From Pseudoxanthomonas suwonensis J47 (GTDB taxonomy: Bacteria; Pseudomonadota; Gammaproteobacteria; Xanthomonadales; Xanthomonadaceae), in contig NZ_AZUZ01000027.1 of NCBI RefSeq assembly GCF_000513955.1, positions 1 through 62,063 of the forward strand: a stretch of DNA of 62,063 nucleotides, written 5' to 3'. The notes beneath the pieces are model-generated. The model ran no database searches, was not told the DNA's origin, and worked only from the letters and a program-made list of their open reading frames with translations. How positions within the stretch are numbered: the first letter of the stretch is position 1; each line of letters opens with the position of its first letter. Positions 35,342 through 45,300 of this stretch are shown one piece after another. A program made the translations under genes and the position numbers.

Positions 35342-38300
35342 TCAGAACGTGTAGCGCACGCCCACCATGTAACGCGGGGACTGGTCGACCAGTCGCACCA
35401 TCTGGTTGTGCGAACGCGCGCTCCAGCGGACGTCCTCGCCGGTCAGGTTGATCGCCTCCAGCGACACGGTGAAGTTGTCGTTGAAGCTGTACGCCAGCGA
35501 GAAGTCGATCTGCTCGTATTCCTCGACGAAGTACGGGTTGCGGTTGTTGCCGTTCTGGTTGGCCGCCAGCAGGTACTCGTCGCGCCAGTTCCAGGCCAGA
35601 CGGGCCGACCAGCCGTACTTCTCGAACATCAGCACGGCGTTGGCGGTGTCGCTGAGGCCGGTCAACGCGAACACGTTGGCGCCCGGGTCGGCCGCGCGAT
35701 CGATGCCGACGTCCCCCTTCACGATGGTGTAGTTGGCCAGCAGGCCGAAACCACTGTCACCGAAGAAGTACTGGCCGCCGATTTCCCAGCCGTGCAGGCG
35801 GGCCGAACGCTGGTTGATCGGGCGGTTGACGTCGAACTCGTAGAGCGGGTCGGCGGACGTACCGAGGATGTCGAAGCGGTTCTCCATGTCCAGGACCTGG
35901 GCATTGCCGCCGTTGTAGGCAGCCAGGCCCCCGGTCGCCGACGCGTTGCGCAGCATGGCCAGGGCGGTGAACAGCGTGGTGTAGTTGCCCACGCAGCCCT
36001 CCGCCGGGTCGTTGCCCGCGGCGGTGACCTGGCTCTGGCACGCGGCGCTGTTCAGGAACGCCAGCGCCGCCTGCGCGTCCGGACCGGAGGTCGGGTCGGT
36101 GATGCCGTACAGGTTTTCGCGGACCACGGTGTTGCCGATGAAGTTCTTGACGTCCTTGTTCCAGTACGTCACGCCGATGAAGCTCGACGGCGCGAAGTAC
36201 CACTCCAGCCCCAGGTCCACGTTGCGCGACTCCAGCGGCAGCAGGGACGGGTTCTCGGCGTTGCCGGTACCGCGGAACTGTTCGCCGAACAGGATCGAAC
36301 CGCTGGGCGCGCCGGGGTTGGGACCGGCGTACAGGTTGCCGTACGGCGCACGGGCGATGGTCTTGCTGGCCGAGAAGCGGCCCTTCAGGTCGGCGGTGAA
36401 GTCGATGCTGAAGTCCAGGTTCGGCAGCAGGTAGTCGTAGTCGTTCTCTTCGGAGAACGGCTGCGCCTCGTCCGAGCGGTTGATCACGAAGTCGTTGTTC
36501 GACATCCAGCGGATCGCGTTCGGCACCTGGATCACCGAGGTGGACGTCAGCTCGGTCTTCTCGTAGCGCAGGCCGATGACGGTGTAGGTCGGCATGCTGC
36601 CGAGGTGGCCGTCCTGCTCCCACTGTACGTAGATCGACTGGGTCTTCTCCTCGACCATGTTGTCGTTGTCGTACACCGTGCGCACGCGCGAGCTGAGCGT
36701 GTCGCACTCCGGCCACGAGGCCGGCGCGCTGCCGTTGGCGCAGGCCTGCTCGGCCCACTGGGCCAGCTGGCTGGCCTGGCCCCACCAGGCGCCGCGGGCG
36801 GCATCGGTGGTGTCGTAGTCCTTGAACAGGTCGACGATGCTGAAGGAGTTGAGCAGCGCGACCATGCCCGGCACCTGGCCGGTGTCGTTCGCGCTCCAGT
36901 TGCCCAGGGTCATCAGGTGGGCGTGGCCATCGACGTTCAGGCGCCGCATCGACACCTCTGACGAATCGACGCCGAACTGGAAGCGCCCGTTGTCGAACTC
37001 CAGGGTGCCGTCGATCCGGCCCTGCTTGACCTCGCTGTCCTGGCGGGTGGACCAGATGCGCATGATCTGCGTGCCCAGCTGGTCGCCGGCGAAGTCCGGA
37101 TTGACGTTGCCGTTGGTGTTGGCGATCGCGTCGGCGGTGGTCGGGAACAGCGTGCGCCGCATGATCGGCAGGCCGCTGTTGAACCAGTACTCCTGGGTCC
37201 AGTTGTTGTTGATGCGGTCCGGGGCCAGGCCGGCGAAGCTGAAGGCCGTGGAGCTGCCGCCGGTGATCGGGTCGTTCGGGCGACTCTCGTTCTTGGTGTT
37301 GTGCGCGTCGAAGTTCAGCGAGAAGCGGTCGGTCACGTCCCACTGCACGTTAAGGCCCAGCGAGCCGAGCTTGTACTTCTGCTCGTCGCGCTGCTGCTCG
37401 AAGCCGAAATCCTTGCCGGCGCCGGCGATGTCGCGGATGTAGACCGGGGTGGCCACGTCCGGGTCGTCGTCGAAAGTCACGTGGCTGAGGCTGTTCTGCA
37501 GCCACATGGTCTGCTCGCCGCGGTCCTGCGCGATTTCGTTGGTCGAGTAGGTGTAGTCCAGGGTGAAGGTGAACGCGTCGTTCGGGGCGAACTGCAGGAT
37601 CGCCTGGCCGTTGATGCGCTCGCGTTCGAAATCCTGGAAGGCGTAGCGCAGGTCGTTGGGCATGCTGTACAGCTGGCCGATCGCCGGCGCGTTCTCCACC
37701 ACCGCGCCCGGGCGCAGGCGCGAGTCGGTGCCGGTCCAGCGGGCGACGTTCCAGCCGTTCTCGGTGGCCTGCACCGAACCGCCGTGGCGCTTCTGGTAGC
37801 TGGCGTTGACGCCGATGCCCCAGGTCTTGTCGGGGCTGGCGTAGCTGAAGATGCCGGAGACTTCCGGGGTCGGGTCGCTGCCGAACACCTGCGACTGGTC
37901 GGACACCGCCTTGATGCCCGCGCTGGCCACGATGTCGCCGCCGGCATGGTTGAACGGGCGGTCGGTCAGGATGTCGATGGTCGCGCCGATGCCGCCGCTG
38001 GGGACGTGCGCGCGGCCGGTCTTGTACACGGTCACGCCGCTGATCGCCTCGGACGCCAGCTGCGCGAAGTTGAAGCCGCGGGTACCCGAACCGACGCCGC
38101 CGATTTCCAGGCCGCCGCTGCCGAAGCCGTCGGCACCGGGGATCTGGCGGCCGTTGAGGGTGACCATGTTGTAGTTCGGCCCGAAGCCGCGCGCGGTGAT
38201 CGTCGCGCCTTCGCCGTCGCGGCGCTCGATCGAGATGCCGGTGACGCGCTGCAGCGACTCGGCCAGGTTGGTATCCGGGAACTTGCCGATGTCCTCGGCG

Positions 38301-38536
38301 CTGATCGCGTCGACGATGCCGGCGCTGTCGCGCTTGATGTTCATTGCCTGGTCAAGGCTGCTGCGCATGCCCGTGACCGTGACGGTGTCCAGCGTGGTGG
38401 GATCGTCCCGGGTCTGCGACTGGGTGGACGGCGCCGGCTGCTGCGGGTCCTGGGCGAACGCGGGGTTGATGATGATGACGCCGCCGACGATGGTGAACAT
38501 CGCCTTCGACTTGAAGCGCTTCATCTTGGAAGTCAT
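35342..38536 (-). CDS. TonB-dependent receptor
   Basis: A 1064-residue outer-membrane receptor with a signal peptide ending in NPAFAQ (about residue 29). It has a short TonB-box-like region (TLDTVTVTG), a plug domain (about 50-190, with IGKFPDTNLAESLQRVTGISIERRDGEG and ITARGFG), and a large barrel that ends in the terminal phenylalanine strand GVRYTF. This long receptor type is common in Xanthomonadales and Caulobacterales and often serves oligosaccharide uptake. The ATG at 38536 was chosen for the signal peptide. Regulation: a palindromic operator overlaps a candidate promoter at 38864-38892, leaving a leader of about 320 bases. Confidence 0.93.
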   Translation of the reverse strand: MTSKMKRFKSKAMFTIVGGVIIINPAFAQDPQQPAPSTQSQTRDDPTTLDTVTVTGMRSSLDQAMNIKRDSAGIVDAISAEDIGKFPDTNLAESLQRVTGISIERRDGEGATITARGFGPNYNMVTLNGRQIPGADGFGSGGLEIGGVGSGTRGFNFAQLASEAISGVTVYKTGRAHVPSGGIGATIDILTDRPFNHAGGDIVASAGIKAVSDQSQVFGSDPTPEVSGIFSYASPDKTWGIGVNASYQKRHGGSVQATENGWNVARWTGTDSRLRPGAVVENAPAIGQLYSMPNDLRYAFQDFERERINGQAILQFAPNDAFTFTLDYTYSTNEIAQDRGEQTMWLQNSLSHVTFDDDPDVATPVYIRDIAGAGKDFGFEQQRDEQKYKLGSLGLNVQWDVTDRFSLNFDAHNTKNESRPNDPITGGSSTAFSFAGLAPDRINNNWTQEYWFNSGLPIMRRTLFPTTADAIANTNGNVNPDFAGDQLGTQIMRIWSTRQDSEVKQGRIDGTLEFDNGRFQFGVDSSEVSMRRLNVDGHAHLMTLGNWSANDTGQVPGMVALLNSFSIVDLFKDYDTTDAARGAWWGQASQLAQWAEQACANGSAPASWPECDTLSSRVRTVYDNDNMVEEKTQSIYVQWEQDGHLGSMPTYTVIGLRYEKTELTSTSVIQVPNAIRWMSNNDFVINRSDEAQPFSEENDYDYLLPNLDFSIDFTADLKGRFSASKTIARAPYGNLYAGPNPGAPSGSILFGEQFRGTGNAENPSLLPLESRNVDLGLEWYFAPSSFIGVTYWNKDVKNFIGNTVVRENLYGITDPTSGPDAQAALAFLNSAACQSQVTAAGNDPAEGCVGNYTTLFTALAMLRNASATGGLAAYNGGNAQVLDMENRFDILGTSADPLYEFDVNRPINQRSARLHGWEIGGQYFFGDSGFGLLANYTIVKGDVGIDRAADPGANVFALTGLSDTANAVLMFEKYGWSARLAWNWRDEYLLAANQNGNNRNPYFVEEYEQIDFSLAYSFNDNFTVSLEAINLTGEDVRWSARSHNQMVRLVDQSPRYMVGVRYTF

Positions 38537-38863
38537 GGGTGCTGTCCTCAGCTGCTCGGGTGTTGGACGGCCAAGGGCACGTCGTCCTTGATCCACGACA
38601 CGGCATGCGCCGGCGCGGTCGTTGACAGCGCGGGACACCGCAACCTGCAACTACTCATTTGCCTACCCTCCCCTTCTGCTGCTTCGATTCTTGTGGATGG
38701 CGCCCCGGCGGGGGCGTGGCAGGCCGCGCTGGGCCTGTACAACCTGGACCGGAAGTCCCTTGCTGTGGCCGGCGGGTCGGGGTTCCGCCGGTGAAACCGA
38801 TGGAAACGGTGGAACACGACGAGGCCTTTCCGGCCTGTACGTCGGGGGCGGTGCTGCCACCCT

Positions 38864-38892
38864 TGATAGCGCTAACATCCTGAAGCGGGCAA
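38864..38892 (-). promoter_or_regulatory. Candidate receptor promoter with LacI-family-like operator
   Basis: The 14-base near-palindrome TGATAGCGCTAACA (38864-38877) has the TAGCGCTA core typical of LacI-family operators and resembles the xylan-regulon box described in Xanthomonas. On the minus strand TTGCCC (38892-38887), a 17-base spacer and CTATCA (38869-38864) make a possible sigma-70 promoter whose -10 box lies inside the operator, which fits repression. The regulator gene is not in this window. Confidence 0.6.
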
Positions 38893-38939
38893 AGGGATAG
38901 CACGCACGGTTCGGGGCTGTCACAGTGCAGCGCAACACG

Positions 38940-38965
38940 AAATCCGTTGCGTAAGTAACGGATTT
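38940..38965 (+). terminator. Terminator-like or operator-like inverted repeat
   Basis: AAATCCGTT and AACGGATTT (9 bp) flank an 8-base loop and are followed by TT on the plus strand, giving an intrinsic-terminator look. No plus-strand gene ends nearby, so it may instead be a regulator-binding dyad upstream of the receptor promoter. Confidence 0.4.
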
Positions 38966-39059
38966 TTCGGCAGGTAATGGGTGGCCGCATACACATTCCC
39001 TGGGGGTATGCCATACGCCAGCGTTTACGACTAAAGGCGTATTAACTACCTACTCGGTC

Positions 39060-39072
39060 AGCCTATTAGGCT
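39060..39072. promoter_or_regulatory. Perfect 13-base palindrome upstream of the receptor
   Basis: AGCCTA-T-TAGGCT is perfectly symmetric about the central T. It lies about 180 bases upstream of the candidate receptor promoter. A looser inverted repeat, ATACGCC (39013-39019) with GGCGTAT (39036-39042), is beside it. They could be regulator sites; no function is shown. Confidence 0.35.
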
Positions 39073-39286
39073 CATGGATGCGTGCAAAAAAAGATTTGGC
39101 CAGCGCTGTCGTGCGTAAAAGTTTCGTTCGGTCTGCTACCGGTTACCTTGGGTCGTGGCATGTGTCGCAGTGCACGAATTGCGCCGGCGTTCAGCGGGAT
39201 CGCAACATTTCGCACGGCGCAGGCACGCCTCGCACCGCCGCGCGCGCCTGCGCGCACCGCCTGCGACAGCGTTTTCCCGCGGGTTT

Positions 39287-40480
39287 TCAGCCCTTCTGCA
39301 CCGGCTCCGGCGTCTCGAACACCTGCCGCAGGTAGGCCAGGTAACCCTCGTCGTCGACCATGGTCTTGCCGGGCGTGTCGCTGAGCTTGGCTACCGGCTG
39401 GCCGTTGCAGCGGACCATCTTCAGCACGATCTGCAGCGGCTTCGGGCCGAGGTCGTTGGTCAGGTTGGTGCCGACGCCGAAGGACATGCGGCAGCGGCCC
39501 TTGAAGTGGTGGTACAGCGCCATCACCCGCTCGATGTCCAGGCCGTCGCTGAACACCAGGGTCTTGCTCCGCGGATCGACGCGGTTGGCCTGCAGGTGGG
39601 CGATCATCCGCTCGCCCCATTCGAACGGGTCGCCCGAGTCGTGGCGCATGCCGTCGAACAGCTTGCAGAAGTACAGGTCGAAGTCGCGCAAGAACGCTTC
39701 CAGGCCGATGGTGTCGGTCAGGGCGATGCCGAGGTCGCCGCGGTACTCGCGCGCCCAGGTCTCGAACGCCACCACCTGCGAATCGCGCAGGCGCGGGCCC
39801 AGGGCCTGGTGCGCCTGCAGCCATTCGTGGGCCATCGTGCCCTGCGGCACCAGCCCGTGCATGCGCGCGAAGTGCACGTTGGAGGTGCCGACGAACTGCT
39901 CCCCCAGCTCGGCGCGCAGGTGCGGCAGCAGCTCGCCCTGCCAGGCGTGCGAGTAGCGGCGGCGCGTGCCGAAGTCGGTGATCACGCAGTCCTCGTAGCC
40001 CACCGCCTCGCGCAGCAGCGCGGTCTTGGCGCGCATCCGGCGCAGCCCTTCCTCGCGGTCCGGCGGGCCGAAGGTGCCGTGCATGTAGACCTCGCTGACG
40101 ATCGCCAGCAGCGGCACCTCGAACAGGATCGTGTGCAGCCACGGCCCCTTCAGGCGCAGCTCGATGCCGCCGTTCTCGTCCGGGTTGGCGCGCAGCTGCA
40201 CGTACTTGCGGTCGAAGTGGAACAGGCCGAGGAAGTCGACGAAGTCCGGTTTCATGAAGCGCAGGCCGCGCAGGTAGTCCAGCTCATCTGGCTGCATGCG
40301 CAGCGTGCACAGGTCGTCGATCGCGTCGGAGATGCGATCCAGGTACGGCACCAGGTCCACGCCGGTGCTGCGGCAGCGGAACAGGTATTCCACCTGCGCA
40401 CCAGGGTGCTGGTGCAGCACCGCCTGCATCATCGTGAACTTGTACAGGTCGGTGTCGAGCAGCGAGGGAATGATCGGCAT
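39287..40480 (-). CDS. pncB: Nicotinate phosphoribosyltransferase
   Basis: A 397-residue enzyme that joins nicotinate and PRPP to make nicotinate mononucleotide in NAD salvage. Family features are the start [31 protein letters not shown], the region [12 protein letters not shown] with the histidine that is phosphorylated in the family, [13 protein letters not shown], and [12 protein letters not shown]-like [10 protein letters not shown]. The ATG at 40480 fits the family start. It follows the glycosyltransferase gene by 17 bases, an unusual partner, and may share its transcript. Confidence 0.95.
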   Translation of the reverse strand: MPIIPSLLDTDLYKFTMMQAVLHQHPGAQVEYLFRCRSTGVDLVPYLDRISDAIDDLCTLRMQPDELDYLRGLRFMKPDFVDFLGLFHFDRKYVQLRANPDENGGIELRLKGPWLHTILFEVPLLAIVSEVYMHGTFGPPDREEGLRRMRAKTALLREAVGYEDCVITDFGTRRRYSHAWQGELLPHLRAELGEQFVGTSNVHFARMHGLVPQGTMAHEWLQAHQALGPRLRDSQVVAFETWAREYRGDLGIALTDTIGLEAFLRDFDLYFCKLFDGMRHDSGDPFEWGERMIAHLQANRVDPRSKTLVFSDGLDIERVMALYHHFKGRCRMSFGVGTNLTNDLGPKPLQIVLKMVRCNGQPVAKLSDTPGKTMVDDEGYLAYLRQVFETPEPVQKG

Positions 40481-40497
40481 GGGACGCTCCGGGGGAG

Positions 40498-41358
40498 TCA
40501 GCGCAGCAGCACGCGCGGCACGGTGGCGGCGAAGTGCGCCCAGATCGCGGCGAACACCGCCGCGCGTACGAACAGGCCGCGGCGCGGCGCCTCGAACCGG
40601 GAAAAGTAACGCCACAGGCCGCGGTGCTTGTGCCATTCGACGAACACCGGCCGCGAGCGGCTGGATACGCCGCGCACGTGGACCACGGACACGTCGTTGG
40701 CCACGGCCACGGCGGCGCCGGCCTGGCGCGCGCGCCGGCACAGGTCCAGGTCCTCGGCGTGCAGGCGGTAGCCCTCGTCGAAGCCGCCGATGCGCTGGAA
40801 CAGCGCGCGCGGCATCAGCATCAGCGCGCCGGAGACCGCGTCGACCGGCTGCACCGCCTGGTCCGGGTCGATCGCCACGTCCAGCTTCGCCCCGGCCGTC
40901 GGCGCGCGCAGCATCGCGGCGAAGTCCGGATCGCGACGGCGGGCGGCGCCGTCGCGCCCGCCGTCCTCGCCGAGCAGGTCGGCGCCCAGCAGCATCTCGC
41001 TGGCGTGCGCCTGGGCGTGCAGGCGCAGGCGCTGCAGCGAATCCGGCGCCACCCGCAGGTCCGGGTTGACGAAGGCCAGCCACGGCGCATCGCTGTCCGC
41101 CGCGCCCTGGTTGCAGGCCACGCCGAAACCGGGGTTGTCCGGGTTGGCGATGAAACGCAGGCGCGGGTCGGCCAGCGCGTGGCGCTGCAGGATCTCCAGG
41201 CTGGCGTCGTCCGAACCGTTGTCGACCACGCGGATCTGGACCACGTCGCGGGCGCTGCGCAGCCGCACCAGGCAGTCGTCCAGGGTCGGCGCGCTGCGGT
41301 AGCTGACCACCACCACGGCGATGCCTTCCGATGGCGCGGTTGCGTCCGCCGCGCTCAT
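40498..41358 (-). CDS. Glycosyltransferase family 2 protein
   Basis: A 286-residue GT2-type enzyme. The N-terminus has [17 protein letters not shown] and the nucleotide-sugar region [10 protein letters not shown]-like [19 protein letters not shown] supplies the DxD-equivalent, and [20 protein letters not shown] is the ED-x-D motif seen in rhamnosyltransferase-like GT2 enzymes. A hydrophobic C-terminal stretch (about 262-286) may associate with the membrane. The start overlaps the stop of the upstream gene by four bases (ATGA). Donor and acceptor are unknown; cell-surface polysaccharide is the likely setting. Confidence 0.85.
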   Translation of the reverse strand: MSAADATAPSEGIAVVVVSYRSAPTLDDCLVRLRSARDVVQIRVVDNGSDDASLEILQRHALADPRLRFIANPDNPGFGVACNQGAADSDAPWLAFVNPDLRVAPDSLQRLRLHAQAHASEMLLGADLLGEDGGRDGAARRRDPDFAAMLRAPTAGAKLDVAIDPDQAVQPVDAVSGALMLMPRALFQRIGGFDEGYRLHAEDLDLCRRARQAGAAVAVANDVSVVHVRGVSSRSRPVFVEWHKHRGLWRYFSRFEAPRRGLFVRAAVFAAIWAHFAATVPRVLLR

Positions 41359-42206
41359 GCGGCGGGCTCCGCGCTGGCATGGAACAGGTCGTGCTGCGGC
41401 GTGCCGCGCAGGCGCTCGTGCAGCGCCGACAGCTGTTCGCGGGTGGCGCGCAGCGGATCGTGCATCAGGAACCCGGCCAGGCGCGGATGCCAGGCCGGCC
41501 AGCGCGCGGCCAGCGCGTCCATGTCGCCATCGGCCGGACCGCCCTCGCCGCCGCGCACGACGAACGCGTTCTCGCACAGCACGTTGCGCCAGCCCAGCCC
41601 GGACAGGCGCAGCGACAGGTCGATCAGCGCGGCATAGCGCGAGGCGAAGCTGGCCGTGTCCAGCCCGCCGGCGCGCTGGCGGGCGCTGCCGCGCAGGGCC
41701 ACGGCGTGGTCGACCGCGCCCGGCAGTTCCGGATGGTGCGGCGGCATCGCCGCGCAGGCCTGGGCCATCAGCGCCGCATCGGCCGGCGGCGGTGCGATCT
41801 CGCCCAGCGTCGGCCAGCCGGCGGTCTCGCCGGCGTTGCACCAGGGCGTGGCGGTGGCGATGGCGGCGTCGCGGGCCAGGCACGCGGCCAGCTGGGTCAG
41901 CCAGCCGGGCAGCGGCTGCGCGTCCGGGGCCAGCACGACCACGTCCTGGTCGCCGCAGGCCTGCAGCATCTCCTGCAGGTGCGCGACCTCGCCGATCGAA
42001 TGGTGGCGACGGGTGTATTCGGCACGCAGGCGGGTGCGGCCAAGCCAGCGTTCGACCAGGGCGATGCCGCGCGGCCCGGCCTGGGCGTCGTCGGCCAGCC
42101 ACACCGCGGTGCCGGCGGGCGTGGCCGCGTCCAGCGCGGCCAGGCAGGCATCCAGCGCATCCTCGTCGGCGGCGAGCGGCAGCAGCACGATGGGCAGGTC
42201 GCTCAC
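41355..42206 (-). CDS. Glycosyltransferase-like protein
   Basis: A 283-residue protein whose layout resembles a GT-A fold: an N-terminal strand [35 protein letters not shown] in the DxD position (here DAQ), and a later region with [13 protein letters not shown]. The motifs are weaker than in its partner at 40498-41358, with which it overlaps by four bases, so it may be a degenerate or specialised GT2 member. It lies 150 bases downstream of purL. The role is unknown; the pair probably acts together on one surface glycan. Confidence 0.65.
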   Translation of the reverse strand: MSDLPIVLLPLAADEDALDACLAALDAATPAGTAVWLADDAQAGPRGIALVERWLGRTRLRAEYTRRHHSIGEVAHLQEMLQACGDQDVVVLAPDAQPLPGWLTQLAACLARDAAIATATPWCNAGETAGWPTLGEIAPPPADAALMAQACAAMPPHHPELPGAVDHAVALRGSARQRAGGLDTASFASRYAALIDLSLRLSGLGWRNVLCENAFVVRGGEGGPADGDMDALAARWPAWHPRLAGFLMHDPLRATREQLSALHERLRGTPQHDLFHASAEPAA

Positions 42207-42317
42207 GGTTCGGCGCGGACTCCTCTGGACTCGGCGCAGACTTTAGCAGGCCGCCTCGACCGCGGCCCATGCATGCAGGTGGGACACGTCGTCGCTGCGA
42301 TGCCCTCCTCGAGGGCA

Positions 42318-42345
42318 GGCGCCGCCACCCAGCGGTGGCGACGCC
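42318..42345 (-). terminator. Hairpin after purL
   Basis: GGCGCCGCCACC pairs with GGTGGCGACGCC with one mismatch, 11 bases beyond the purL stop. It probably limits readthrough into the glycosyltransferase genes. There is no U-run. Confidence 0.4.
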
Positions 42346-42356
42346 GGGGCCGGCAC

Positions 42357-45300
42357 TCAGCCGACCCAGACCCGCGCGTTGCGGAACATCCGCATCCACG
42401 GCGAATCGTTGCCCCATCCGGCCGGATGCCAGGACAGGTTCACCGTGCGGGCGACGCGTTCCGGATGCGGCATCAGGATGGTGGCGCGGCCGTCCTCGCT
42501 GGACAGGCCGGTGATGCCGTCCGGCGAACCGTTCGGGTTCAGCGGATAGGCGGTCGCCACCTGGCCGTTGCCGTCGACGTAGCGCAGGGCGACGCGCGCG
42601 GCGGCCTGGTCCAGCGGCGAATCGAACTCCGCCCGGCCTTCGCCGTGCGCCACCGCCACCGGGATGCGCGAACCGGCCATCCCGCGCAGCAGGACCGAAG
42701 GCGATTCCACCACCTCCAGCAGCGCGGTGCGGCCTTCGAACTGCTCGCTGCGGTTGCGCAGGAACTTCGGCCAGTGCTGCGCGCCGGGGATGATGTCCTT
42801 GAGCTGGCTCATCATCTGGCAGCCGTTGCACACGCCCAGCGAGAAGGTGTCCTCGCGGCCGAAGAACGCGGCGAACGCGGCGCGCAGTTCGGCGCGCTCC
42901 AGGATCGAGGTCGCCCAGCCGCGGCCGGCACCCAGCACGTCGCCGTAGCTGAAGCCGCCGCACGCCGCGAGGCCCTTGAAGCCGTCCAGGCCGATGCGGC
43001 CGGCGACCAGGTCGCTCATGTGCACGTCGACCGGGACGAAGCCGGCGCGGTCGAACGCGCGCGCCATCTCGATGTGGCTGTTGACGCCCTGCTCGCGCAG
43101 GATCGCCACGCGCGGGCGCGCGCCGGTGGCGATGAACGGCGCGGCCACGTCCTCGGCCGGGTCGAACGACAGCTTCGCCTGCAGCCCCGGCGCGGCGAAG
43201 TCGCGCGCGACCGCGCGCTCCTCGTCGGCGCCCTCGGGGTTGTCGCGCAGCTTCTGCATGGCGTGGGTGACCGACCACCAGGCGTCGAACAGCTCCTGCC
43301 AGCTCCACTCCACCAGCAGTTCGCCGTCATGGCGCACGCGCACCTTCGGCATGCTGGTCGGGCGGGCGATGCGCTGCGCGCATTCGGTCAGGGCGTGGCG
43401 CTCGACCAGGTCGGCGAACGCGGCGCGGTCCTCGTCGGCGACCTGCACCACCGCACCCAGTTCCTCGTTGAACAGCGTGCGGAACGGATCCTCGCCCCAG
43501 CCGTCGAGCACGATGTCCAGGCCGCGCCGCGAGGCGAAGGCCATCTCGCACATCGCGGCGAAGGCGCCACCGTCGCTGCGGTCGTGGTAGGCCAGCAGCA
43601 GGCCCGCCTCGCGCGCGTCGCGGACGAGCGCGAAGAAGTTGCGCAGGCGCTCCGGGTCGTCCAGGTCGGGCACTTCGCCGCCGAACGCCGGCAGTTCGCC
43701 TTGCGCATGCACCTGCGCGAGCACCGAACCGCCCAGGCGCTGGCGACCGCCACCCAGGCCGATCAGCCACAGGTCGCTTTCTGGCTCGTCGGCCAGCAGC
43801 GGGGTCAGCTGGCCGCGCACGTCGGCCACCGGCGCGAACGCCGAGACCACCAGCGACACCGGCGACACCGACTTGTGGGCCTGGCCGTCGGCCTGCCACT
43901 GCGCCTGCATCGACAGCGAGTCCTTGCCCACCGGGATGCTGACGTCCAGCTCCGGACACAGTTCCATGCCCACGGCGCGGACCGCGTCGTACAGCAGCGC
44001 GTCCTCGCCCGGGTGGCCGGCGGCGGCCATCCAGTTCGCCGACAGCTTCACCTGCTCCAGCGCATCGACCGGCGCCGCGCACAGGTTGGTGATCGCCTCG
44101 CCCACGGCCATGCGCGCGGCCGCGGCCGAATCCAGCAGGGCCAGCGGGGTGCGCTCGCCGATGGCCATCGCCTCGCCGGCGAAGCCTTCGTAGTCGGCCA
44201 GGGTGATCGCGCAGTCGGCCACCGGCAGCTGCCACGGGCCGACCATCTGCTCGCGCGCGGTCAGGCCGCCGACGCTGCGGTCGCCGATCGTGACCAGGAA
44301 GCTCTTCGCGGCCACGGTCGGGTGCGCGAGCACGCGCAGGCCGGCCTGGCGCAGGTCCAGCGCGCTGGTGGCCAGCGCCGGCCACGGCGCCGCCGGCGGA
44401 TGCGCAGTGTCGCGGTGCATCTTCGGCGGCTTGCCGAACAGCACGTCCATCGGCAGGTCGATCGGGGCGTCGGCCGGGATGTTGCCCGGGGTCGCCCCAT
44501 AGGCCACGACCAGCCGCTCCTCGGCGGTGGCCACGCCGACGGCGGCGAACGGGCAGCGCTCGCGCGCGCAGATCTCCGCGAACTCCTGCAGGCGCTCGGC
44601 CGGCACGCCCAGCACGTAGCGTTCCTGCGACTCGTTGCACCACAGTTCCAGCGGCGACAGCGAGGGATCGTCGGTCGGCACCCTGGCCAGGTCGATCACG
44701 CCGCCCACGCCCGAGTCGTGCAGCAGCTCGGGGATGGCGTTGGACAGGCCGCCGGCGCCGACGTCGTGGAAGAAGTGGATCGGGTTGCGCTCGCCCAGCG
44801 CCACGCAGCGGTCGATGACCTCCTGGCAGCGGCGCTCCATCTCCGGGTTGTCGCGCTGCACGCTGGCGAAGTCCAGGTCCTCGGCGCTCTCGCCGGAGGC
44901 CACCGAACTGGCAGCGCCGCCGCCCAGGCCGATCAGCATCGCCGGGCCGCCGAGCACGATCACCGCGTCGCCGGGCTTGAGCGGGATCTTCTCCACCTGG
45001 ATGCGGTCGATCGCGCCGAGGCCGCCGGCCAGCATGATCGGCTTGTCGTAGGCACGGACGAGCTTGCTGCCGTCCGGCCCCTCGCCTTCCGGCAGCTCGA
45101 AGCTGCGGAAGTAGCCGAGCAGGTTCGGACGGCCGAACTCGTTGTTGAACGCGGCACCGCCGAGCGGACCGTCGGTCATGATCTCCAGCGCCGGGGCCAT
45201 GCGTGGGTTGAGCGCGCGATCGCCTTCCCACGGCTGCGGCAGGGTCGGGATGCGCAGGTGCGAGACGGTGAAGCCGGTCAGGCCGGCCTTGGGCTTGCCG

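Larger units (their letters stand above)
38537..39286. other. Regulatory gap upstream of the TonB-dependent receptor
   Basis: 750 bases without a gene between the divergently facing ends of the receptor leader and the pncB 3' end. The part near 38860-39110 is clearly less GC-rich than the rest of the window and holds four inverted repeats (38864-38877, 38940-38965, 39013-39042 and 39060-39072). The proximal 320 bases (38537-38860) would be the receptor leader; no structure stands out there. The last 150 bases toward pncB show nothing. Confidence 0.6.
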
